Assembly: GCA_026692885.1 (NCBI GenBank)
Contig: JAPLNJ010001206.1
Location: forward strand, 1-13,479
From: Planctomycetota bacterium
GTDB lineage: Bacteria; Planctomycetota; Planctomycetia; Pirellulales; Pirellulaceae
Direction: 5' to 3'
Length of the DNA stretch: 13,479 bases
The notes under the pieces are model-generated. The model saw only the letters and a list, made by a program, of their open reading frames with translations, ran no database searches and was not told the origin of the DNA. Positions 1 through 6,250 of the stretch are shown one piece after another; the stretch's first letter is position 1; each line of letters starts with the position of its first letter. A program made the position numbers and the translations under genes.

Positions 1-1
1 G

Positions 2-112
2 CAACTTGGCCTGCTGGTGCTGGTACATAACGGATTGACCATCGCGAAGGCACGGCCGACCCCAATCAACCAGCCGCAAAGTGACGTAAGTCTGGAAGAA
101 ATGGCAGCTTAA
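2..112 (+). CDS. 3' end of an unidentified CDS (partial)
   Basis: Reading frame 2 is open from the window edge to a TAA at 110-112, giving a 36-residue tail that begins QLGLLVLVHNGLTIAKARP and ends SLEEMAA. The other two forward frames meet stops within about 40 bases. The tail starts with a hydrophobic stretch (LGLLVLV) and then turns polar and acidic, as the last membrane segment and cytoplasmic tail of a transporter could. That is only an impression; I do not recognise the family. The gene must start upstream of this window. A repeat remnant follows directly (127-186), then the GH43-type gene on the same strand. Confidence 0.55.
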   Translation, partial: QLGLLVLVHNGLTIAKARPTPINQPQSDVSLEEMAA

Positions 113-126
113 AAGTGGGACAATCT

Positions 127-190
127 GTCCGGGGAGAGGGTCGGGGTGAGGGGCCGAAACGCAAATGCCGAAGTTATTTTTCGGCCGTTC
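127..190 (+). repeat. Partial copy of a G-rich intergenic repeat
   Basis: The stretch reads tccggggagaggg, then tcggggtgaggggccg, then a tail with acgcaaatg and gttattt. It matches the right half of the element at 9056-9158, in the same order and orientation; the left half is missing here. Within it ggccgaaa (152-159) pairs with tttcggcc (179-186), an 8-bp stem. G-rich repeats of this type recur between genes in many planctomycete genomes (from memory, not searched). There is no T-run after the stem, so it is not a classical terminator. Confidence 0.55.
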
Positions 191-246
191 CTAAGCCGCA
201 GCAGCGTTGAAGAAGTTTCTATCGAACCAAGAGACGGAGCGCATTC

Positions 247-1254
247 ATGAAACCAATCCTCGTCATCCTCACCGTCCTGCTGCTGACGCCGCTGGCTGCG
301 TTGCACGCTGCCGAAAGCCAAGCGGCCCTCACGCCTGCCGCTTCACGCCCCATGCCAATTGGTCCGCCGCCGGGCGTGCGGAAACTTATGGACACACCGT
401 TGCGCGATCCCTCGATCTGCCGCGGACCGGCGGGGACCTACTATTTGACAGGCACAAGTGAGCCGTTCTGGGGTTTCAACAACGAGCACGGCATTCGCGT
501 CTGGAAGTCAAAAGACCTCTCGACGTGGGAACCGCTCGGCACGGTCTGGCGCTACGGCTCCAGCCCGTGGCACGAGAAATATCTGAAAGCCAAGAAGCCG
601 CTGTGGGCGCCGGAAATCCATTACACCCGAGGCAGCTTCTGGCTCACGTACAGCATGCCCGGGTGGGACGGCACGGCAAAGACGTCGGGGAGCGGACTGC
701 TGAGAAGCACGACCGGTAAGCCGGAAGGTCCCTACGAAGATGTACAGCCGGCAGAGCGTCTCGGCGACGAAATCGATGCCTCGCTCTTTGAGGACGACGA
801 TGGCGCAGTCTATTTCCTCTGGCACAGCGGAAAAATCGCACGCATGAAGCCCGACATGAGTGGGTTGGCCGAGCCGTATCGCTGGTTGAAAAGCACGGCC
901 ACCGACCCAGACCCGAAACATCACTCGGGCTTGTGCCCGGGTATTTTCGGGAAAGACTCGTTCGATCACGTCGGCTACGAGGGCATGTTCTTGTTCAAGG
1001 CGAACGGTCGCTATTTCTTCTGTTGTTCCGAGATGTTTGACGGCCGCTACAGTTGTGCAGTGTCAACCTCTACCAACATTGACGGCCCCTACAGCGCCCG
1101 CTACGAAGCCGTTCCCCACGGCGGGCACAGCACCTTCTTTCAAGACGGCGACGGAAAATGGTGGTCCACGTATTTCGGTCCGCCATGGAACGAACGGGCT
1201 GCGATTTTGAGGGTGGAATTTGCGGAGGATGGCCGCCTCCAGCCCTCACAATAA
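247..1254 (+). CDS. Secreted GH43-type glycoside hydrolase (five-bladed propeller)
   Basis: This 335-residue protein starts with a Sec-type signal peptide (about residues 1-22, LLLTPLAALHAA). The body has glycoside hydrolase family 43/62-clan landmarks in order: RDPSI (Asp54, candidate general base), WAPEIH (120-125), DEIDASLFEDDDG (Asp177, candidate pKa-modulating Asp), YEGMFLFK (Glu245, candidate general acid) and HGGHSTFF (His294). GH43 enzymes cleave alpha-L-arabinofuranosides, beta-xylosides and related pentose or galactose linkages; the exact substrate cannot be read here. The protein would work in the periplasm or outside the cell. ATG 247 is chosen because GGAG lies at 236-239, 7 bases upstream. 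It is a single-domain protein with no carbohydrate-binding module. The DUF362 pseudogene follows 81 bp later on the same strand, so the two may once have been co-transcribed. Confidence 0.88.
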   Translation: MKPILVILTVLLLTPLAALHAAESQAALTPAASRPMPIGPPPGVRKLMDTPLRDPSICRGPAGTYYLTGTSEPFWGFNNEHGIRVWKSKDLSTWEPLGTVWRYGSSPWHEKYLKAKKPLWAPEIHYTRGSFWLTYSMPGWDGTAKTSGSGLLRSTTGKPEGPYEDVQPAERLGDEIDASLFEDDDGAVYFLWHSGKIARMKPDMSGLAEPYRWLKSTATDPDPKHHSGLCPGIFGKDSFDHVGYEGMFLFKANGRYFFCCSEMFDGRYSCAVSTSTNIDGPYSARYEAVPHGGHSTFFQDGDGKWWSTYFGPPWNERAAILRVEFAEDGRLQPSQ

Positions 1255-1324
1255 TCGCCTCCAAGGTGGCCGCGTGGAGACGCCTCATGAATCGGCCAGG
1301 TTTTGGTGCCGAGGAAATCCAAAC

Positions 1325-1328
1325 GGAG
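1325..1328 (+). promoter_or_regulatory. Ribosome binding site deciding the start at 1336
   Basis: GGAG lies 7 bases before ATG 1336. The frame is also open from a TTG at 1303, but nothing resembling a Shine-Dalgarno precedes that codon at a proper distance. ATG 1336 is therefore preferred. Confidence 0.55.
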
Positions 1329-1335
1329 TACAGCC

Positions 1336-2288
1336 ATGCACACAGGCAAGGACAAGATGCAATCTCACGCCCCCGTGGCATCTGCCGGGGCAATTCCGGC
1401 AGGGACCCCCATCGAACAAGACGTCACCCGCCGGGGCTTCCTGAAACAGGCCGCGGCCGTCGGGGGCGTGTGGGGGCTGAACAGTGTCTGGCAAGCCCAG
1501 GCTCTGGCGGATGAGCCGGAGCGGCTCAAGCCCATCGGCGAGCCGCAGGGCATCCATCCCGGCCGCGTGGTCTGGGTGCATGACCCGCAGGCAATCGACT
1601 GGAAGGGGCCGGGCGACGGACACTGGTACGATGGCAACCGCACGAAGCAGGAACGCGTGGACGAGATGCTGTCGCGAGCCATCCTGGAACTCACGGGAGA
1701 AACGTCGGCGACCAAAGCCTGGGACAAGCTGTTTCGGCACTTGAACCAGGCCCGCGGCAAAGGCGACGTGGCCTACAAATCCGGCGAGAAGATCGTGATC
1801 AAGCCGAACTGGGTCGGCATGATCTGGACTGAGGGTACGGTGAATCTGGAAACCTACACGCTGATCAAGAGACAGGACTATATGAACACTTCGCCCCAGA
1901 TGATCCTGGCGCTGATCCGGTCGCTCGTCGAAGGAGCCGGTGTTGAGGATGCGGATATTGCGGTCTGTGATTCGCTGGCGTATCTGGTCCACGAGTACTA
2001 CGCCTGGCCTCACAGGATCCGGTGGCAATCGATTCGGTGGGCTTCGATTTCGTCTGGACGGAATACAAGGACCATCCGCGGCAAGTGGGCGTGGATGATT
2101 ATCTCCACGAGGCGGCCCTGGCGGCCAATCCGCCCTCCGGCACGTTCTACGACCCGGACCACCCCACGCCGGTCAAGCGACTTGCCGGCCTCGGGGTCCA
2201 CGAGCACTGGAACAATCCGCAGGAAAAGAAATACTCACGCAATTTGGGAACCGGTGACGGGATTGAACTGGTGGCGGTGGCTCGTTGA
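1336..2288 (+). pseudogene. DUF362 family protein, Tat-exported, broken by internal deletion and frameshift
   Basis: The 5' part encodes a Tat signal (TRRGFLKQAAAVGG) and a DUF362 (PF04015-like) N-terminal region with KIVIKPNWVGMIW and the stretch AVCDSLAYLVHEYY (to about 2000). The frame then runs into junk (AWPHRIRWQ) and stops at 2328. From about 2004 the overlapping frame continues the same family: LASQDPVAIDSVGFDF, then VDDYLHEAALA, PPSGTFYDPDHP, LGVHEHWNNP, YSRNLGTGDGIELV, ending in TGA at 2286-2288. From memory of the family, a central segment of roughly 130-150 residues is expected between these blocks. The sequence therefore shows a deletion whose joint near 2000-2006 also changes frame. 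The role of DUF362 is not well established; Fe-S or redox functions have been suggested. An assembly collapse is the main alternative. Confidence 0.75.
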
Positions 2289-2394
2289 CCGGAGCTCGCT
2301 GTCGCAGCCGATTGCCAGGACGCGGTGAATTGCATCTTACCAGCGGCGGGAGTTCGAAGGTTGGAAAATCGCTGCCTGCAGAAGGGAATGCCAT

Positions 2395-2403
2395 CATGCG
2401 GAA
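2395..2403 (+). repeat. Left 9-bp target-site duplication (catgcggaa)
   Basis: catgcggaa occurs directly outside the left terminal inverted repeat and again, identically, directly outside the right one (2545-2553). Removing the element and one copy restores a continuous ...ccatcatgcggaaccataag sequence. Confidence 0.8.
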
Positions 2404-2544
2404 GGCCTTGATCGTAAGGTTGCGCATCGTAAGCGCGAAGCGTCAGCGAGGAAGAGCGGCGTTTTCCTCGCTGCTTTCCTCGCTGACGCTTCGCGCTTAC
2501 GATGATCCGCTGCTAGCGTTTTGCGCCACCTTATGATCAAGGCC
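2404..2544. mobile_element. MITE-like 141-bp element with nested palindrome
   Basis: The outer terminal inverted repeats are 22 bp (2404-2425 and 2523-2544). Both begin ggccttgatc from the outside and agree at 20 of 22 positions. Inside is a second, perfect inverted repeat of 29-bp arms (2425-2453 and 2476-2504; the arm starts catcgtaagcgcgaagcg), separated by 22 bases that contain a short agcg/cgct stem. A perfect 9-bp direct repeat flanks the element. It is far too short for a transposase and has no plausible ORF, so it would need a transposase in trans. Nine-base duplications are known for IS4-, IS1- and IS256-type elements among others, but I cannot assign the family from these ends. The inner palindrome resembles the intergenic repeats common in planctomycetes. 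Confidence 0.8.
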
Positions 2545-2553
2545 CATGCGGAA
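2545..2553 (+). repeat. Right 9-bp target-site duplication (catgcggaa)
   Basis: This is an identical partner of 2395-2403, abutting the right terminal inverted repeat. Confidence 0.8.
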
Positions 2554-2583
2554 CCATAAGAAGGTGCCAGGGGTATCCATGCC

Positions 2584-4503
2584 ATGATTCGAAACTTAAG
2601 CATCCTCACCCGCCGCCACTTTCTCCTCGCCACCGGAGCTATGCTGGCGTTTGCATTCCTCCCTGCGTTAGCACGGTCGGCGGAAATCCCACAGACTGTT
2701 GCTGAACTCTGGGCAGGTTTCGCTGAACTCGACAAAGCCACGCCCCTGGAAACCGAAATCCTCAAAGCGTGGGAGCAGGACGGCGTGGTCTGCCGAATTG
2801 TCCGCTATCAAGTCGGTGTTTTCCAAGGAACACCGGCGAAGGTCGCCGCGTTCTACGCCTTTCCCAAGGGAGGTACGAAACTTCCAGCCCTCCTCTCTAT
2901 GCATGGCGGAGGCCAGTCGGCTGGACTCGATAGCGTGGTAACCGATGCCCAACGCGGCTATGCCGGCCTGGCCATTAACTGGGGCGGCAACAAACTGAAC
3001 TTTGGCCGGACCCGAGCGACCTACGATGGCCCCCAAACCGACTGGGGCAAGCTCGATGCCACGCATCCGCCTCAACGCAATAAGGTGAATCATTTCGCCG
3101 GCGCACTCACCCCCGACGACTACACGCTCGACAGCGTTGAATCGCCTCGGAACAGCAACTGGTTCCTGGTGCTGATTGCGGCACGCCGGGCCATCACCTT
3201 CCTAGAACAGCAACCTGAAGTCGATCCCGCGCGGATTGGCGTCTACGGGCATTCCATGGGTGGCAAGCTCACGACCGATCTCGCGGGAGTCGACAAGCGG
3301 GTCAAGGCCGCTGTGCCCTCGTGTGGAGGGGCTGGAGACCTTGCGGAAGATCAGACCGACGTGCCGGGAGGCAGCCGTGCCAAACGCTCCGCCCTGGAAT
3401 TGGCTTGCATCTCGGACAACGCCTACATTCCGCTGATTACCTGCCCGCTGCTCTGGCTGTCGCCCACCAACGACTTTCACGCCCACATCGACAACATGGC
3501 GTGGAATTGGCGCAACCTGCCCGATGACCGTGTGCGATTTAGCATCTCGCCCCACCTGAATCATCGCCACACGGACGAGCACGCGCTCACCCAGCACCTG
3601 TGGTTTGAGGAGCATCTGCGGGGCACGTTCAAGCTGCCGACGACACCGCAACTGGTCCTGAATCTGCAGACGCCACCAGGCGTGCCCCTCGTCACCGTTA
3701 CGCCGGACGAAGTGCAGCCCGTCACGCGAGTGGACATCTACTATGCGGTCGATCCGCATGAACTGACCCGCTTCTGGCGCGATGCCCAGGCCGTGCAGGT
3801 CGGCCCGCAGTGGCAGGCGGCCTGCCCAATCCTGAGCCTTGAGCAACCGCTGTTCGTCTATGCGAACGTGGTCTACGAAACTCCGCCGCAATATCGGAAC
3901 GTGGCGCAACCGCCGGGGCTCGACAATACGGCCACTTTCGCCATCAGCTCTCGCGTGCTTTCGGCCGCGTCGGCATCCTTGCAGGCCGCGGGCGTCAAGG
4001 CGACAGACAAGCCAGCGCGAATGATCGACGACGGCTCGCGCGGCTGGCATGACTGGTATCGGCTGAACTGGGGACATCCACCTCTGTGGACCGCGACCAC
4101 TCGCAAGCTAAAAGACGCCAAGTGGCGCGGCCCGGACGGCGCCAAGCTGCAGTTGGAAATCAAGTCCCTGTCGGACAACTCGCTGGTGCTCAAGTTCAAC
4201 TGCAATGCGTGGGGCGCATTTGTTCCCAGCCAGCCGGCCGTGGACTACACCGTGGTGAAACAGCTGAAAGGCTCCGACGACTGGCAGACGGTCTCGGTGA
4301 GCCTGGATGAATTGGTCGCCACAGATCCCAAGCTCACAGGGCCACTGGCCAATTGGCAAACCGTCACCGAGTTTAGCATCAGTCCCAGCGGCGAAATCGT
4401 CAAGGACGGCCAGAAGGAGAGGGTCGACGGCAAGGCGTGGCAGGGGCCACGAGAAATCCGCAATCTGCGTTGGGAGGGCGGCGAATCTCGCGTTTCGTAT
4501 TGA
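2584..4503 (+). CDS. Tat-exported alpha/beta-hydrolase, acetyl-xylan-esterase-like
   Basis: This 639-residue protein begins with a twin-arginine signal (LTRRHFLLATG, then a hydrophobic stretch to about residue 33). Residues 35-350 form an alpha/beta-hydrolase: oxyanion-side LLSMHGGGQ (103-111), nucleophile elbow GHSMGG (222-227, Ser224), a probable acid Asp297 in SPTNDFH, and a His-rich PHLNHRHTDEH (323-333) that should hold the catalytic His. This layout fits acetyl xylan esterase and dienelactone-hydrolase-like enzymes that remove acyl groups from polysaccharide. Residues about 355-639 are a C-terminal extension that looks like beta-sandwich modules, possibly carbohydrate binding; I do not recognise the family. 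ATG 2584 has AGGGG at 2569-2573, 10 bases away. The MITE-like element ends 39 bp upstream. The truncated gene at 4546 follows after 42 bp with its own strong ribosome binding site, suggesting a former operon. Confidence 0.85.
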   Translation: MIRNLSILTRRHFLLATGAMLAFAFLPALARSAEIPQTVAELWAGFAELDKATPLETEILKAWEQDGVVCRIVRYQVGVFQGTPAKVAAFYAFPKGGTKLPALLSMHGGGQSAGLDSVVTDAQRGYAGLAINWGGNKLNFGRTRATYDGPQTDWGKLDATHPPQRNKVNHFAGALTPDDYTLDSVESPRNSNWFLVLIAARRAITFLEQQPEVDPARIGVYGHSMGGKLTTDLAGVDKRVKAAVPSCGGAGDLAEDQTDVPGGSRAKRSALELACISDNAYIPLITCPLLWLSPTNDFHAHIDNMAWNWRNLPDDRVRFSISPHLNHRHTDEHALTQHLWFEEHLRGTFKLPTTPQLVLNLQTPPGVPLVTVTPDEVQPVTRVDIYYAVDPHELTRFWRDAQAVQVGPQWQAACPILSLEQPLFVYANVVYETPPQYRNVAQPPGLDNTATFAISSRVLSAASASLQAAGVKATDKPARMIDDGSRGWHDWYRLNWGHPPLWTATTRKLKDAKWRGPDGAKLQLEIKSLSDNSLVLKFNCNAWGAFVPSQPAVDYTVVKQLKGSDDWQTVSVSLDELVATDPKLTGPLANWQTVTEFSISPSGEIVKDGQKERVDGKAWQGPREIRNLRWEGGESRVSY

Positions 4504-4530
4504 AGGAGTCGAGCCTGGAATTAGTGGCAC

Positions 4531-4536
4531 AAGGAG
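4531..4536 (+). promoter_or_regulatory. Strong Shine-Dalgarno of the truncated gene at 4546
   Basis: AAGGAG lies 9 bases before ATG 4546. It is one of the best ribosome binding sites in the window, which argues that the short ORF behind it starts as a genuine gene even though its distal part is lost. Confidence 0.6.
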
Positions 4537-4545
4537 TGAACGGGA

Positions 4546-4704
4546 ATGAAAGCTTCTGCCTGCGGTAGAACGCATCGGGCCTCGTCCGCTCTGCTGCCGT
4601 TGAGGCTCAGCTGGGCTTTCACCTGCGCGGCGTGGCTCACCGCCAACGCGGACCTGCTGGCGCAGGACGGGCTGCGTTTTCGCGAACAGGTCATCACCAA
4701 AGCG
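4546..4704 (+). pseudogene. 5' stub of a secreted protein gene, truncated at a repeat cluster
   Basis: A strong ribosome binding site and ATG open a protein with a basic start (MKASACGRTHR), a hydrophobic stretch (SALLPLRLSWAFTCAAWL) and a probable cleavage site near TANA. The mature start reads QDGLRFREQVITK, up to about residue 53. Starts of this kind (GLRFxEQ) occur on planctomycete FG-GAP/VCBS-repeat proteins, but the identification is weak. From about 4705 the frame reads through palindromic repeats (AWCRRHASEATDVP) and then through the antisense of the convergent cyclase-fold gene, ending at 4929. That 3' part of the ORF has no independent support. The stub follows the esterase gene by 42 bp and was probably the next gene of its operon. 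Confidence 0.55.
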
Positions 4705-4833
4705 GTGAACGCTTGGTGCAGACGCCACGCGTCGGAAGCGACCGACGTTCCGGCAGTGCTTCCGGTTGCTTGTTCCGGCCTACAGGAGTATGAATCATCC
4801 GGGGTCCACGGACCCCGTGGCCGATTCAGCTAC
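4705..4833 (-). repeat. Cluster of REP-like palindromes with GTAG feet
   Basis: Read on the minus strand, two GTAG tetranucleotides each precede a hairpin-forming unit. The first (GTAG at 4833-4830) opens an outer stem tgaatc/gattca (4823-4828 with 4791-4796) and an inner 8-bp stem (4800-4807 with 4810-4817, core ggggtcc/ggacccc, 2-base loop). The second (GTAG at 4783-4780) leads into ggccggaac units and then a cgtcgg/ccgacg stem (4742-4747 with 4730-4735). GTAG or GGAG at the foot of a hairpin is the known signature of REP sequences mobilised by RAYT (Y1-type) transposases. The cluster lies between two convergent genes and could fold at both transcript ends, but no T-run is present. Confidence 0.6.
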
Positions 4834-5945
4834 TTTCGCCGTGCTTCGGTGTCTTCTTCGTTCCGCGTCGTCTCGCCACATACGGCAAGAGCAAGAATGG
4901 CGTACGCGGTGCCGGCATGGGTCAGGTAGTGCTTCTGATCTTTCCAAGGCGACCTCGTAAACCACCGCCCGCTGAGCCGCTGATGTGCCTTCAGCCACGC
5001 GATCCCATTTTGAATTCTCAGTTCGTCGGCTGGAACGCCTGCTCGGCGGAGAACGTAGACGGCGAAGCCGGTTCCATAGCCGTCGCTGGACTCCATGTCT
5101 TGCGGCTTACCGTCAGATCGCTGCCAGTTTCCCAGGGTCACCAAAGCCCAACCCCCGTCGGGTTTCTGTAGAGCGACCAGATCCTGAACAAGTTGCCCGC
5201 GTTCAGCCTCCGTCATGATTCCGCCTACGTGCAACGAGGCCAGCAGCAGCATCGCTCGCTGGTGCAGGTTGGCTGGCGGGTTGTTCTTGAAGTATTCGCG
5301 AATCTTGTCGAGGCCGGTTCTTGCCGCCGGTGTTTCAGCGTAGTGGTCAGGAGCCACGCCCACCCCAATGGCAGCCATCGTTACGCCGTAATGATCGTCG
5401 ATCTCCGATGGTGGCTGGCCGTTCTTTATCCAGTCGAACCCCCCGTCTTCGCGCTGCATCGACCACATGCAGTCCAGCGCCTTGCGAGTCATCGGGTGTA
5501 GCTTCCCCGTTGTCAGTGCGTCATTCTGAGCCAACACCGACGCCACCATCACGGTTTCCGTCACGCGGTAGTTCACGTCTCGTGGATGATCCGCCAGGTA
5601 TTCGAGTTTCGACCGGAGCACCTCGTGCGCCGGCGTCTTCCAGGACACCAGTGGGCGCGTGAACAAAAACGGGTAATCCGAATGACAGGCGAAGCACTTG
5701 CCGTCTTTCTGCCAGTTCAACGCGACGGCGTCGAGGAAGCGAACTGCGGTGTTCATGGAGAACTGGCGACGGATGGGCTCGTCGGGACGGTTCTCGCCGA
5801 TGGGCGGCGAGTTTTCCAGGGGCAGCGGTTCCGCGGCCACAGAAGACGCAGTCAGCACGACCGCGATCACCAAGCCTGTCAGTTGGCAGTTCGTGAACGT
5901 CTCGATCTTCACCATCCTCATCGCCAAGAGTCCCCGCCCCCACAT
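4830..5945 (-). CDS. Secreted squalene-cyclase/prenyltransferase-repeat protein with CxxCH haem motif
   Basis: The protein has up to 371 residues. A hydrophobic signal (LTGLVIAVVLTASSVAA, about 23-38) is followed by CFACH (84-88), a c-type haem attachment motif. The rest is alpha/alpha-barrel repeat sequence with QW-like motifs: MQREDGGFDW (163-172), LQKPDGGWAL (259-268) and GRWFTRSPW (326-334), then THAGTAYAILAL. This is the fold of squalene-hopene cyclases and prenyltransferases, but the protein is about half their usual length and the DxDD cyclase motif is not evident. A periplasmic cytochrome-like or binding role is more likely than triterpene cyclisation. Start codons are possible at 5945, 5921 and 5915. 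The last (MVKIETF) gives the most normal signal peptide; none has a convincing ribosome binding site. The TAG stop lies inside a repeat's GTAG foot (4830-4833). Confidence 0.78.
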   Translation of the reverse strand: MWGRGLLAMRMVKIETFTNCQLTGLVIAVVLTASSVAAEPLPLENSPPIGENRPDEPIRRQFSMNTAVRFLDAVALNWQKDGKCFACHSDYPFLFTRPLVSWKTPAHEVLRSKLEYLADHPRDVNYRVTETVMVASVLAQNDALTTGKLHPMTRKALDCMWSMQREDGGFDWIKNGQPPSEIDDHYGVTMAAIGVGVAPDHYAETPAARTGLDKIREYFKNNPPANLHQRAMLLLASLHVGGIMTEAERGQLVQDLVALQKPDGGWALVTLGNWQRSDGKPQDMESSDGYGTGFAVYVLRRAGVPADELRIQNGIAWLKAHQRLSGRWFTRSPWKDQKHYLTHAGTAYAILALAVCGETTRNEEDTEARRK

Positions 5946-6060
5946 GTCAACGTGCCGTCTCCAACCGGTGATTCTAGTCCCGACAACCCTGGACGGTTAG
6001 TACGGGTAGTGCGCCATCGTCTTGCTGCCATGAATTCTGGACCAAGAATCAGCGTGCCGG

Positions 6061-6090
6061 TTGGAGTGTTGCGAGCCACTTTGCTATACT
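6061..6090 (+). promoter_or_regulatory. Possible sigma70-like promoter for the oxidoreductase/isomerase operon
   Basis: TTGGAG (6061-6066) and TATACT (6085-6090) are separated by 18 bases and lie on the strand of the downstream operon. TATACT matches the -10 consensus at 5 of 6 bases; the -35 match is only 3 of 6. The -10 box falls in the first bases of repeat copy A, so the transcript would carry the whole palindrome in a leader of about 150 bases. This is a weak prediction, as planctomycete promoters are not well defined. Confidence 0.25.
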
Positions 6091-6214
6091 GCACGCGGTT
6101 GAGGATAACACAATTTCCGACGTAGCTGAACTCGCAAGAGTTCAGGGATTCACGGCAATTCCCTGAACTCTTGCGAGTTCAGCTACGTGTCACCGCCAAC
6201 CGCGTGCGGTATCG
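6084..6214 (+). repeat. Palindromic MITE/REP-like element, copy A
   Basis: The ends are 18-bp imperfect inverted repeats (6084-6101, ctatactgcacgcggttg; 6197-6214), 16 of 18 matching. The centre is a perfect inverted repeat with 29-bp arms (6120-6148 and 6160-6188) around an 11-base loop. Each arm itself contains a REP-like hairpin, GTAG followed by ctgaactc-gcaa-gagttcag, so two REP units face each other. There is no ORF, and no clear target duplication flanks it. A shorter copy in the opposite orientation lies at about 8780-8859, downstream of the same operon. Confidence 0.75.
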
Positions 6215-6238
6215 CCCCGCCCATCCGCACCTGATCCT

Positions 6239-6243
6239 GGAGG
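6239..6243 (+). promoter_or_regulatory. Ribosome binding site deciding the start at 6251
   Basis: GGAGG is 7 bases before ATG 6251 but only 1 base before ATG 6245, so 6251 (MNRISRRSF) is the better start. Confidence 0.6.
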
Positions 6244-6250
6244 AATGAGC

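Larger units (their letters stand above)
2289..2583. other. Intergenic region carrying the MITE-like insertion
   Basis: There is no gene here. The first 106 bases (2289-2394) show nothing recognisable. Then come a 9-bp direct repeat (2395-2403), the 141-bp element (2404-2544), the second copy of the direct repeat (2545-2553) and a 30-base leader to the esterase gene. The element sits only 39 bases before the next start codon, so its insertion very probably altered the original upstream region of that gene. Confidence 0.6.
5946..6250. other. Intergenic region between divergent genes, with repeat copy A
   Basis: No gene is seen. Bases 5946-6083 hold nothing recognisable apart from a possible sigma70-like promoter at its right edge (6061-6090). 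Bases 6084-6214 are the palindromic element described separately. Bases 6215-6250 are the leader of the Gfo/Idh/MocA gene with GGAGG at 6239-6243. Confidence 0.5.

Noticed and set aside
1285..2028. Long minus-strand ORF opposite the DUF362 gene
   Set aside because: It is a shadow of the coding strand: the plus strand has the Tat signal and family motifs, the minus frame none.
2425..2504. Inner palindrome of the MITE-like element as an intrinsic terminator or a CRISPR unit
   Set aside because: There is no T-run after the stem and no regularly spaced repeated units; terminal repeats and target duplication explain it as an inserted element.
4705..4929. 3' two-thirds of the ORF starting at 4546 as coding
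   Set aside because: It runs through palindromic repeats and then antisense to the convergent cyclase-fold gene.
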